A stretch of DNA of 64,000 nucleotides from Ascarosepion bandense. Its lineage: Eukaryota; Mollusca; Cephalopoda; Sepiida; Sepiidae. A model generated the notes under the pieces. That model did no database searches. It saw nothing but the letters and a program-made list of their open reading frames with translations, and was not told the DNA's origin. Of this stretch, positions 36,772 through 46,049 are shown piece after piece. A program made the translations under genes and the position numbers. Where the stretch lies: the NCBI GenBank assembly GCA_037127315.1, contig JBBBDQ010000225.1:2149501-2213500 (forward strand), written 5' to 3'. Within the stretch, counting starts at the first letter, position 1; every line of letters begins with the position of its first letter.

Positions 36772-36974
36772 TTTAATTGGAGTAGATAGACTAAACTATC
36801 GCCCGGTTCACACTCCACCCTCGTCTATTGAACAGATGAAGAGGCTCATCCCTTGTTTCCTGTTTAGGATGCGGTTTCCGGTTTTCTCTTTTCCAATCTT
36901 TTCACTCCTATGTAGCCCCCTGCACATCAGTGGCATACCGCCTTGCTCGGGGTGATATGATTAAAAAAAAAAAA
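36772..36974 (+). repeat. Y repeat, single unit with A-rich end
   Basis: Starts ATTGGAGTAGATAGACTAAA, contains CCCGGTTCACACTCCACCC and GTAGCCCCCTGCACATCAG, and ends GGGGTGATATGATT followed by about 14 A. The A-rich end suggests a retroposon. The GGTTCACACTCC stretch is only loosely like a box B. Confidence 0.85.
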
Positions 36975-37079
36975 AATCATTTGTAGCATTTGAAACTTCA
37001 TGACTGATAAAAAAGTCAATGTTTTCCTAGCTGAACTTCAGTGGCTTAACCTACTAGTCAGAGCACCCAAAAATTAATG

Positions 37080-37600
37080 GCATGTGCTTTTGTGGTTGGA
37101 CTGCCAAGCCACATAAGGCAGCACTTTTGTGCATCATCAAGAATGAGCCAATTTCTAATAAGAGTTTGAGTCATTATATCAGACGAGAAAAAGAACCAGT
37201 CACAGCGGCTGCACAACCAGTTACGGGCAATACAAGCCTAGTTACCTTGATAAGTCTTCCAATTAGGTGTTACAAATGTTCCGGATTTAAACATTTTGCA
37301 AGATTTTTAGTATTAGCATAAAGAAGGGAATAATGGCTATATGTAAAAAGTGCAAGTGAAAGTGTGCAGCAAGAGATAGGCCATATTGCTTCTAAGTATC
37401 TGGGAAAACAGAGAAAGGAGGGAGACATTGTCACTAGTTTCTCCCCAAACAGTTTTAAAGAGGAACACCCCATAATTAAGGTTCAGATTGATGAGATCAA
37501 GTGCATGGCACTGGTAGGTTCTGGCAGGCTGCAGGTGAGGTTGGATAATGGATGGCTGTTTTTCTATCCTGAGAAGGAACATTGCTCCCAAAGGGTCTGA
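37080..37600 (+). pseudogene. Gypsy-like gag zinc knuckle and protease start (copy 1)
   Basis: The gag end carries one zinc-knuckle-like motif (CYKCSGFKHFARF, last Cys lost, near 37270-37310). After a frame change it continues to a retropepsin N-terminus, HPIIKVQIDEIKCMALVGSG (37467-37525), where the catalytic DSG has become GSG. It belongs to the same family as the reverse relic at 19.2-20.3 kb, which shares IKVQIDE and ALV in the same place. Confidence 0.75.
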
Positions 37601-39480
37601 TCCTGCTAATGTTGGTTTTACAGCAAAATAAGAATAAGGTGTGTCCCACATTAGACTTTCATAAACTGAATGGGCGTGTCGATGCTCACACATCCCATGC
37701 TGATGTTTGTTTGCAAAAACTGAAAAAGTGGCGAAAAAAAAATTTCAGTGCTTGATCTCTGAAATGTTTATCTACAGATGGATTTGTATGAATCCTTGTA
37801 GCCATACCATTGAGGGGAAAAAATACTGCTTGACATTCATGGACTTGAACTCAATGTGACACCATCTATTATGCAAGCTATTATGGATAAAGGATGAGAG
37901 CAACACCAACATACATGAATGAGAATATAGTATTCACAGCTAGTGTGAAACAGCATCTGGTAAACTTTGGGCTGCAGAGCAAGGAATCAGAGCAACCAAC
38001 AGATGGCATGCAAGTGTTTAGCTTGCAAGTCTGGAGAGAGTATGACATGTTCCAATGAAAATGAAGGAACAAATTTCCCAGCATGTCTCACACTCTAACT
38101 TGACATAGTGTGGAAAGCTGGTTGGGCTCTTTCTAGTGGCTGGAGAGCTTGGAATAACAACAGCATTCATTAAGAGGAGAGCAGCAGCATTTATGACTGG
38201 TTGGACAAGGTAAATGATACTATTCTAACCACAATGATAAAAGAAGTCAAGTGCAAGAGTACATCAAGAAAAACCTGTTTAAGGCAAATGGTGTGTAGAT
38301 GGGCCCAAGCTCAACATGTGGGTTGAGGCAAGCTCTCTGGCTATAAGAATCTCACTGGTGCTTATGGAGCGACGGTGGAAGATGCAAGAGTTGCACAAAG
38401 AGAAAGACACACAGCCCAGAAATTTAGCAGAGCTTGTATTAAAAGGTGTCAATATGATGTATTGAAGTGGGAAGCAACAGTATTGCACATCTTCAGCAAC
38501 TCTGCTTGTTTATACAAATGAATTGTTAATGGATATAACCCTGATGATGTCTGGGTAGATGGGCTGATGAGAGTGCAGCAGTGATGGTTTGATTTGATCA
38601 AAAAACCCGCAGAGTTTGTGCTGCATCAACAAAATAATTTAACTTTGACCAAATAATGTCCCTCCATAGATGAAGTGATCATCCTGGTATAAGGCAGATG
38701 TAGTACTTTGTCATGAAGGTTGATTACAGTATCTAATGTGTTAGTGAAGGTGGTGGTGAAGAAGTGCCAGTCGATTGACCTGCCAACCATATGTTGGCTG
38801 AAAGGTGAATTACATGTCAATAAAACATGGTTCCAAGTAGGGATTGGACATAACCCACTACAAAAGCAGAAACTACTTGTCGGTCACTAAGTGCAGACCT
38901 ACACGGTTTGCTATTTTGCATCACCTGAAACAGCAAGACACAGCAAGTATCATCGATGACTTAGAGGCACTATTTTATGAGCACAATCCACTGACAGATT
39001 CTCGTTGACAATGATACATCATTTTGTAGTAAGCTCTTTAGGGCTTCCTAAATGAATGGAGAGTCTGCCCTTAGTTCTGCAGTGCACAAGTCAACTTGAG
39101 GAATAGCATCACAGAAAGATGTTATCAAAGTGCAAAACAGATGGCAATTAGAAAACTGTATTCCATAATGGAAACAGTTTATTGTTACAATGTCATACCC
39201 AAAAATGATGTGTCACCACTCACTGTCCCTGCCAATATGTTCAACTGAAAGGAATTGATGCAATACACCTAGCTGAGTCCAAACAGCATTACACTCACTA
39301 TGAACTGGGAGATAGTGTTTGGCTGAAGGTCTCAAACAGATCACACATATCTCCATATAAACTTGGACATGTTACTGGTGTAAGTAGCCTGTAGAACATC
39401 CCTGTTGAGGGAATGTTTTGCTAATGTGAGGGATTCTATGTCTCATTAGAGGTTTAAGTGCATCAAAAAGTGAAAATGAC
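37600..39480 (+). pseudogene. Gypsy-like pol relic: RT, RNase H, integrase (copy 1)
   Basis: Heavily frameshifted pol. An RT segment has LNGRVDAHTSHADVC (37668-37715) and later PSIMQAIMD (37862-37890). An RNase H region reads MWVEASSLAIRISLVL (38318-38365; the first Asp is replaced) and LAELVLKGVNM (38425-38460). The integrase core shows ILVDNDTSFCSKLFRA (39000-39050, catalytic Asp in DND), then ITERCYQ-like and IRKLYSIMETVYCYNVIPKN (39150-39205). Order and spacing are those of Ty3/gypsy pol with integrase last. Many stops; no function possible. Confidence 0.75.
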
Positions 39481-39559
39481 AGCAAGTCTTCCTTCCAAAG
39501 CATAAGAATGATCAATATCAGAAAGGCATCCAGAAATCACCCTAAAATGAGCAGCATGG

Positions 39560-39885
39560 GGCCTGATACAGACTCACCTCAGGACACTTCAGCTCTATAA
39601 AAGCAGGCATATTTTCTGGAAGAGGCAGTATATGGCGACATGCTGTGCTGACCATATAATATGATTGCTGTACATTACCAAAGATTTTTGTCAGTGTTAC
39701 CCAGTGTCATTTTAAATTTGTTTGTCCTTGTTTGTGTTTTCACTATCTTGGCTACCTTTGTCTCATACATGCAGTGTTTCCATGTGGAAGTCTTGTTCAT
39801 ACACTAGCTTGTTATGATCCAGTGTTTGAATCCTTTAGATTCTGGTGCTACTGATTTTTCCATCCCTCTTTGTTGATACCTAACA
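39560..39885 (+). repeat. 3' LTR of gypsy-like element (copy 1), approximate
   Basis: Homologous to 35040-35350 and positioned just after the integrase relic. The right end lies near TTGATACCTAACA (about 39872-39885). Confidence 0.7.
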
Positions 39886-40354
39886 AACAAGATAATTCTT
39901 AAGTTAACCTTAACATTGAAATTCTTTTACAAGAGACTAGCTATTGTTATTCTAAAGTTTATATTTTACTTTTCATTCCTGGCCAATAAAATTATCCATG
40001 ATAAATATTGACTGCAGCAAGTACTAGGTCATGTCATTAAATTGGTAGAACTTTTCCACTTCAGTAGAATCATCAATAGATCAGTGGGTGAATCTTGTAA
40101 CAGCAGAGTCCATGTTTTAGAAAATTTCAAGAAATGTTATATATATTATGGATAGGCAATACAAATAAGTGTAATAATATTATAACAGAGTAATAGCCCT
40201 TGTTCAATGTCTTAATGAATGAGAATGCCTAAGGATGATTTGAAACAGGAAATAATTAAGATTAAAATGTGAGATAATTCAAGAAACTAATCATTAAGGA
40301 GAAAAAGGGAAGAAAATTATTAAAATTAACAATTAAAAGCCATAAAATGAGTTT

Positions 40355-40450
40355 GGAGAATCTAGAAAGATTTGAACCTAAAATAAACCAAGTAGAATTG
40401 TAGCAGAGCAGTGACCTTGACTGAGTAATCCAGAGTGAAGGAGTAGAAAT
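40355..40450 (-). repeat. tRNA-like SINE fragment (putative)
   Basis: The complement of 40366-40440 has AGGTTCAAATC (box B-like) preceded by GCTCTGCTACAATTCTACTT in tRNA-like order. A second AAGTTCAAATC lies near 40588-40600 on the same strand, so two related fragments may be present. Confidence 0.4.
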
Positions 40451-40485
40451 ATTAAATCCAGAGTGAAGGAGTAGAAATATTAAAT
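40430..40485. repeat. 28-bp unit tandemly duplicated
   Basis: CCAGAGTGAAGGAGTAGAAA and eight following bases (ending TTAAAT) occur at 40430-40457 and again at 40458-40485 without a mismatch. Confidence 0.95.
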
Positions 40486-40640
40486 GGAGAAAAATGTGGG
40501 AAAGTAGTTAATCATGTTGAAACCTGATGAAAAAAAATTGACTTAAAAATAATAATTTGAACCTATAAAATACTTGAGGAAGGCATTGGAAAGATTTGAA
40601 CTTAAAATAAACCAAGTAAGATTCAGTAAATTCCAGTATA

Positions 40641-41740
40641 ACTGAAATTCTCTGTCTGGCTCCACATCCCCATCAGCCCCTGGTCACATGATTCACATAT
40701 TTGCCAAATTCTGCAAACTTTTTTTGCAAGTCTGCAAATTATTTGGTAACCTACTCTGCAGGAATTACATTGATTTTTATGCAAAGGTCTGAAACAAAAC
40801 ATTGGTTAATGAGTGTTATTGAAGAAGTCGCATGAAATTTACCAGACTATCTGGTTTGTTTAACAAAGAAGATTTTTGTGTAGATGCCTAATTAACAAAG
40901 CTTCTCTTCTAAACAGTTCTCTTAATAAGCATACACACACACACCACTTTAGCCAGCTTCCAAGACCATGCTGCCATTCATTTTCATCAAATTTCTAATG
41001 AAATCCCCATAGAATCTCATTAGCTTGCTGATGTCAAAATGTGATGGCCATGAAGATCAAAGACACCAAAAGTAATGACAATAAAGACATGTTTTTTGTA
41101 GTGCTGAGACAGGGAACAACAGACTGACAAGACAAAAATGAGCAACAATAGTCAAGCCAACAGTAATTATTGTAATTTGTGTCTTAATATGTGTTGTAAC
41201 CTAAAAAGATTACTGAATGAGAAATAACCAAAATGGAGATTGGAAAATGAAATAGTAATCTTTATAACATCAACAAAATACAATACTCGCCAGCTGTGGG
41301 AAGTAGATAACCACTGCTAGTGATAAACTGCTAGACAGTAATCTAAGCCCTCTCACAATAGTGTTCAACATATTTACGAGGATTGGGACATAGCCATTTA
41401 CAATGTTATTTTTGATAAAACTTTACATATTGATTTTCCTAAACTAAATTTCTTTTCATTTCTTCTTTAGTTTTAACTTTTGTAATGAAAGGAGAAAGTT
41501 TACAGGAGAATTTACTTTACAAAGGAATACAAAACACTACAATGAATTTTGATTTTAACTGGTATAAGAAAAGAATTTGCATACTCTTGTTAATGAAAGA
41601 AAACTGGTCATATGAAAAAATGATTTTAATGAAAAAGACAAGGAATTTAAAAAGGTGAATAAAAAGTGATTTTTGTTATTGGGTAGAAGAGATAGTGAGT
41701 TTCCAATTCATAAAGTCATACATTTTAATCGACTTCTCAC
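40641..41740. other. DDAH intron, no feature
   Basis: No recognisable element or gene apart from a short AC run near 40931-40943. Confidence 0.5.
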
Positions 41741-41931
41741 CTCTGCCATTTCTTGTGCATTTCTGCCACCAACAAGTATGAGATTTTTCCCTCCCAGTGA
41801 AATGCCACTTTTTAAATGGAGTCCACCAGTCACATGGATGGGTACAACTGGGAATTGTGGGAAGGCCCTTGTCAAGGCTTCAATTCCTTTTTCATTAGTT
41901 CGTTTGCTGAGACCAACAAAAATTTCCTGAC
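41741..41931 (-). CDS. DDAH1: DDAH exon with catalytic histidine
   Basis: 191-base exon of the DDAH gene. It enters in phase 1 from the 43141-43243 exon and leaves in phase 0. The acceptor is TAATTCAG and the donor GTGAGA. The product has the conserved EIFVGLSKRTNEKG and GGLHLKSGISLGGKNLILVGG blocks. The histidine in GGLHLKS corresponds to the catalytic His173 of human DDAH1, and the LSKRTN segment follows the GGDVLFTG substrate-pocket loop. Introns of about 1.2 kb and 8.1 kb flank it. No disabling change is visible. Confidence 0.94.
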
Positions 41932-42179
41932 CTGAATTAGAATAAATTGAAAATAAACCTCAACAACTGCATATAAATGGCATAGATCAGTTTTTAAAAG
42001 TAGAATGAAAAGTTGGGTAAATATCTTATGAGTAATTTCCAAAAAGAAAAAGAAAGATATACAGCAAGCAAAAATTATGACTACATAAGGTTCACTTTGA
42101 ATGCAGACTTATGAGATACTCAATTGTATTTATTAGATTCATTTCAAATTATTTATAAGAATAAAAAATGTCGGTCATA

Positions 42180-42605
42180 AGTTATTTCCCTTTAACCCGA
42201 CTCTCTGTTACTTGTTCACCACTACTGAGGCCTGGTATTGAACTCACAACTCTTTGGGTCAAGTCACTGGAACTAACCAATGTCTATATCCACTGGGCCA
42301 TGTGTCCTTAAGGACAGGAACAACTGAATTTCCATAACTTATAAACCTAATGTTCAGTCACCATATTTTTAACAGAGTTCATATTGCAATTTTTGATGTT
42401 AATGGTTTTCTCCACATGATCCAGTAGATATAGTGGAGTCAGATTAAAGGGAAATAACTCATGACTACCAAAAGGAATGAGAATGATATACCCCAGTGAT
42501 CATAATAAAGGGTTCCTAGCATCTGAAGAAGGCCGGAGTATACAATGACCAAAATGTCATGGAAATGGCAACAAAGATGGGGCAAAAGTCCAAATAATGT
42601 AAATA
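42180..42605. mobile_element. Fold-back short element in DDAH intron
   Basis: Both ends carry AAAGGGAAATAACT..ATGAC in opposite orientation (complement at 42178-42195; forward at 42448-42470). The left arm, read on the reverse strand, is tRNA-like with GAGTTCAATACC (complement of 42234-42245). The centre (42310-42420) matches sequence just 3' of the PLE at 60.2-61.4 kb (AGAGTTCATATTGCAATTTT on the + strand). The right arm contains the hammerhead-like segment CTGAAGAAGGCCGG at 42523-42536. It sits in the 1.2-kb DDAH intron. Confidence 0.7.
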
Positions 42606-43140
42606 TTCCAAATCATGTTTGTCATAGTTCTTAATTTTTTAATCTTAGTATGTATACAAACCAAAATTTCATGAGGAAGTGTGCTACAGATAAATTTCAA
42701 ATATGTCTTTACTATTTTTATTTTGGGTCTTCACTGAATCAAATTTAAGATTAACTACATAACCATGTGGGTTGAAATTATTGTCTGCATGCAAGAGTGA
42801 TAAGCTCAAACCAAATACTGTACTGAAAAAGAACACCTTATTTTTTATTTTTGCAAAGACAGCCCTGTCAGGGTCATTGATGCAGAGGATTTAGGTGACT
42901 CTCAACCCAAACCAGCTTTGTGATCAAACAAACACTACGTGGGACAGGGCTGAGTTTGGAACAAAGTGATTTATTACTGATCAGCCATGGAGATTTGAGT
43001 GTCAACACAAAGGATACAGAGCAAGGTTCGCACATTTCATATGAGAAAAAATGAATAAATTTGATAGACCCTTGACCATAAAACTGAACGTTTCAAAACA
43101 GAGAAAATAGATCAGTGTTAAAAAAAGATTGCAAACTTAC

Positions 43141-43243
43141 CTGTAAATAAAACATCACCTCCATCAATTATTGCTTCAGAATCCTTGATTTCTTTAATTC
43201 TCATATTAAATTTATTTTTCAAAATTTCTCTTATTGAGTTTAC
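43141..43243 (-). CDS. DDAH1: DDAH exon with GGDVLFTG motif
   Basis: 103-base exon, the most 5' coding exon recognised here. The acceptor is CACTTTAG above 43243 and the donor GTAAGT below 43141. It encodes IREILKNKFNMRIKEI, then DSEAIIDGGDVLFTG, with the last glycine completed across the intron. The GGDVLFTG signature is diagnostic of DDAH and lies in the pentein-fold active-site region. The roughly 100 N-terminal residues, including the acidic active-site residue, are not found between here and the right edge on this strand. They are presumably beyond the window, which would place Gypsy-A and everything to its right inside another DDAH intron. Confidence 0.93.
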
Positions 43244-44377
43244 CTAAAGTGAAAAAAGCGACAATGAAAACCTCATTATTTAATGCACACATTCAGCCAA
43301 AAATAAATTAGTTATCAATGTACAAAACTATATTCCCTTAGATTTCCTCATTCAATAAGCACAAAATTATAAGCAAGAAGAGAAAGTTGTAACAGTTTTA
43401 GGTACCTCCACTTTTTTTAAATACTTAACTTTTAAATTGAATTTTTAAAAATAAAAATTTATTTATTTTAAAAATAATTTCATTTATTTGTGAATAAGTC
43501 TTGAAAGTTTCATTAAAATCCAACAGTTATTTACTATTTGCAAGAATTTCCAAATTAATGTTTTTCACTAGAAAAAAACTGAGTTATATAATATTACATT
43601 ATTCATTGTAAACTTTGTAATGATTTGGTTACCGGCTAACAAAAATCAAAATGAGATTTTTACCAAAAATTTTGAATGTGTTAGAAAAAATTAAAATTTT
43701 TAAAAAAATATTTAAAAAAATACTTTGATATTTTCTCTTAATAATAACAAACATTTTCATGGAAAAAGTTTGTTTTTATTAAGTTTCAGGCCTTTTTTCT
43801 TCATACTATACTGTTTTTTGGTGATTTAGTAGAGGTACCTATTATATATTAACCATGTATGAGCATCACAATTTGATACTTTTTGTTGTTTATGCAACAT
43901 AAAATTAGACCCAACCTAGGAGATAGAAAAGAAAATCAAAACAAAATTAATTTTTCAACAGCAGTTACTTAAATAATTTATTTTCCTTGTTTAGATACCA
44001 CCAAAATAAATGCATTTTTTCCAAAATGAAAGCAAAAAAATTACTACCATCTATTTTTTAAAATTTACCAAAACTCAGGTGATTATCCAATTCAAATGTA
44101 ATTTTCAGTACTTATTCAGTAATGAATGAATTGTATACTGAATATGTATTATTAGAAGACATTGTGACAATATTTTGGAAGTCTGTTTCAAACCCCACTT
44201 TTTGATATCTTGTGCAAACTATTAAACTTTTGAGTGGAGGGTGGTTATGGGATACATATTTTTTTCTATTAAAATAAGCAATAAGAAAATACATAAAAAC
44301 ATTATAGAAATTTTGGATCAAAACGGCATTAGAATTTAAATTACATTTTTATATTTCTCAACCAATCAGCTAAAAAC
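43244..44377. other. Non-coding, very AT-rich
   Basis: No gene recognised. The stretch 43440-43560 resembles, in inverted orientation, part of 61640-61780 (shared ATTTTAATGAAACTTTCA), so an AT-rich repeat family may be present. Confidence 0.45.
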
Positions 44378-45042
44378 ATAGAATAAGAACATTCTAGAAA
44401 AATAGGATCGGAAGTCAATTAACAAAAAATATTTAGGCCCCAAAACAAAATAGTAAAATACAAATCTGATTGGTCAATAAATGTCTTCACACCTAAATGT
44501 TAGGAAGATTCTTTGATCCACTATTATGGTATATAAATAACACACAGTTAGGAAGAAGAAGGTCAGTCACCAAGCTAGCCATTAAGTCAGCATGTAACCG
44601 ATACTTTGTCCGGCCAAGTCATCCTTCCACACCAAAGTTCATGACCTAGCTACAGATGGCCGTGAAAGGAAAAACCCGACAAACTTTCTTTCATCAACGC
44701 GACATGCTGTCGCCACCCGAGATGAACTTAATGTAAGTAAGAACGACTTATTTACGGACCCCGTTAATATAAACTTACACACACCCTTAAACAAATTTAA
44801 CTTCTTGCCAAACTTTATTTTCCAAAAGGCAATTTTTCACATCATGTATTTTATTTGTTTCCACATGCTAATTTTATTTTATACATATTAAATTGTTTGT
44901 TGTTTAATGTTTGTTGTGACTTATTCCATTTCTTTTGCGCGATTCTAAAACATTGTGTTGTATTTGTGGGGGAACTAATCTCGAGAGCAATACCCGTAAA
45001 ATACGGAAGCACATCAACCAAGCACTTACCAAATCCCCTACA
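44378..45042 (+). repeat. Gypsy-A 5' LTR
   Basis: 665-bp repeat matching 48836-49500. It contains a TATA box context (GGTATATAAATA near 44530) and ends ...AAATCCCCTACA. Directly inside it is TTGGTGACCTTCCGACTGG (45047 onward), a TGGTGACC primer-binding-site type. The left boundary is where similarity to the other LTR starts; the true LTR may extend further left if the 3' copy is truncated. Only about two differences from the 3' copy were noticed by eye. Confidence 0.9.
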
Positions 45043-45133
45043 AAATTGGTGACCTTCCGACTGGTGAAAGCACGTAACACAAAAAAGCTCTCATATTAGA
45101 AAACAACACAAAAATTACCACAACGCGTAAAAG

Positions 45134-46030
45134 ATGGAAAACAACGACATTGAACCCACAACACCAACAATATCAGCCAGCATTCCCAGCTACAACCCAA
45201 CTAACATACCAGTATGGTTTTCTCAGCTAAATGCACTTTTTAGCACTAAAAAAATTGCAGCGCAAACCTCAAAGTATGCATACGTCGTGGAAAAACTTCC
45301 CACCGATGTGGCGGCAGAAGTGGTCGATTTGCTAGACCATATGCCTGAGGACAAACCATATGATACACTAAAGAACGCCATTATAAGACGTATGGGTACA
45401 TCGGATGGAAAAAAGTTACATGATCTATTTAACAATTTGACCCTTGGACATATGACACCCTCACAACTCTTGAGGAAAATGAAATCTTTGTTGGGAAGCA
45501 GCACCATGTCCGAAACGGTGTTAAAAAAACTATGGACAGACAAACTCCACACTCATACAACACAGATACTCGCATCACTCCCTGAGGATTTAGACTTGGA
45601 TAGAATATCGGAAATAGCTGATAAAATACACGACAATAACCAAAACCAGAACGTTTACGCCACATCTTAAAACCCAACAAATGATGCAACACAAAGGAAT
45701 ACACCAACACCAAGAAACACAACATCACAAACAACCACGCCAGACAGGTATACTGAACTGCTGCAGGGCATGGCAAATCTAACTCTGCAGGTTCAAAGTT
45801 TGGTGAAGTTTCAAGCATCCGAACATTCCCGTCCTTACAGAACCTCCTCACGACGCAGAAGTCGAAGTAGGTCGAGCTCATTTTCTAGAGAGCGACGCAC
45901 CTATGATACCTGTTGGTATCATTTCAAATTTGGATGTGAGGCAAGGAAGTGCATAAAACCATGCAACTTCAATTCGACCTCACACACTTCAACACAAAAC
46001 CAGGGAAACAGTTACACCGGCAGCAAGTAA
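45134..46030 (+). pseudogene. Gypsy-A gag, one internal stop
   Basis: Gag of a Ty3/gypsy retrotransposon, which forms the particle and packages RNA. The start ATG at 45134 lies 92 bases after the LTR. Residues 1-178 cover the capsid-type region (VWFSQLNALFSTKKI, then LTLGHMTPSQLLRKMKSLLG). A TAA at 45668-45670 interrupts it, but the same frame stays open to TAA at 46028-46030. The downstream part has an Arg/Ser-rich basic stretch (45835-45895) and a Cys-rich nucleocapsid motif with unusual spacing ([18 protein letters not shown], 45911-45964), as in arthropod and mollusc gypsy gags with CX-rather-than-CCHC fingers. The end overlaps pol in the -1 frame. Whether the stop is a mutation or allelic cannot be told from one copy; I call it a pseudogene. 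Confidence 0.85.
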
Positions 46031-46049
46031 AGACGACATTAGCTGCTGG
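46003..46049 (+). promoter_or_regulatory. -1 ribosomal frameshift signal
   Basis: The heptamer GGGAAAC (46003-46009) sits in the gag frame as G-GGA-AAC, the canonical X-XXY-YYZ slippery phasing. After 7 bases, CCGGCAGC (46017-46024) can pair with GCTGCTGG (46042-46049): eight base pairs with one G-U, plus a possible A-U extension, around a 17-base loop that contains the gag stop codon. Slipping back one base joins gag to pol. Confidence 0.8.

Noticed and set aside
45223..45881. Reverse-strand open frames opposite Gypsy-A gag (45223-45552, 45429-45881)
   Set aside because: Shadows of the gag frame; no domain resemblance.
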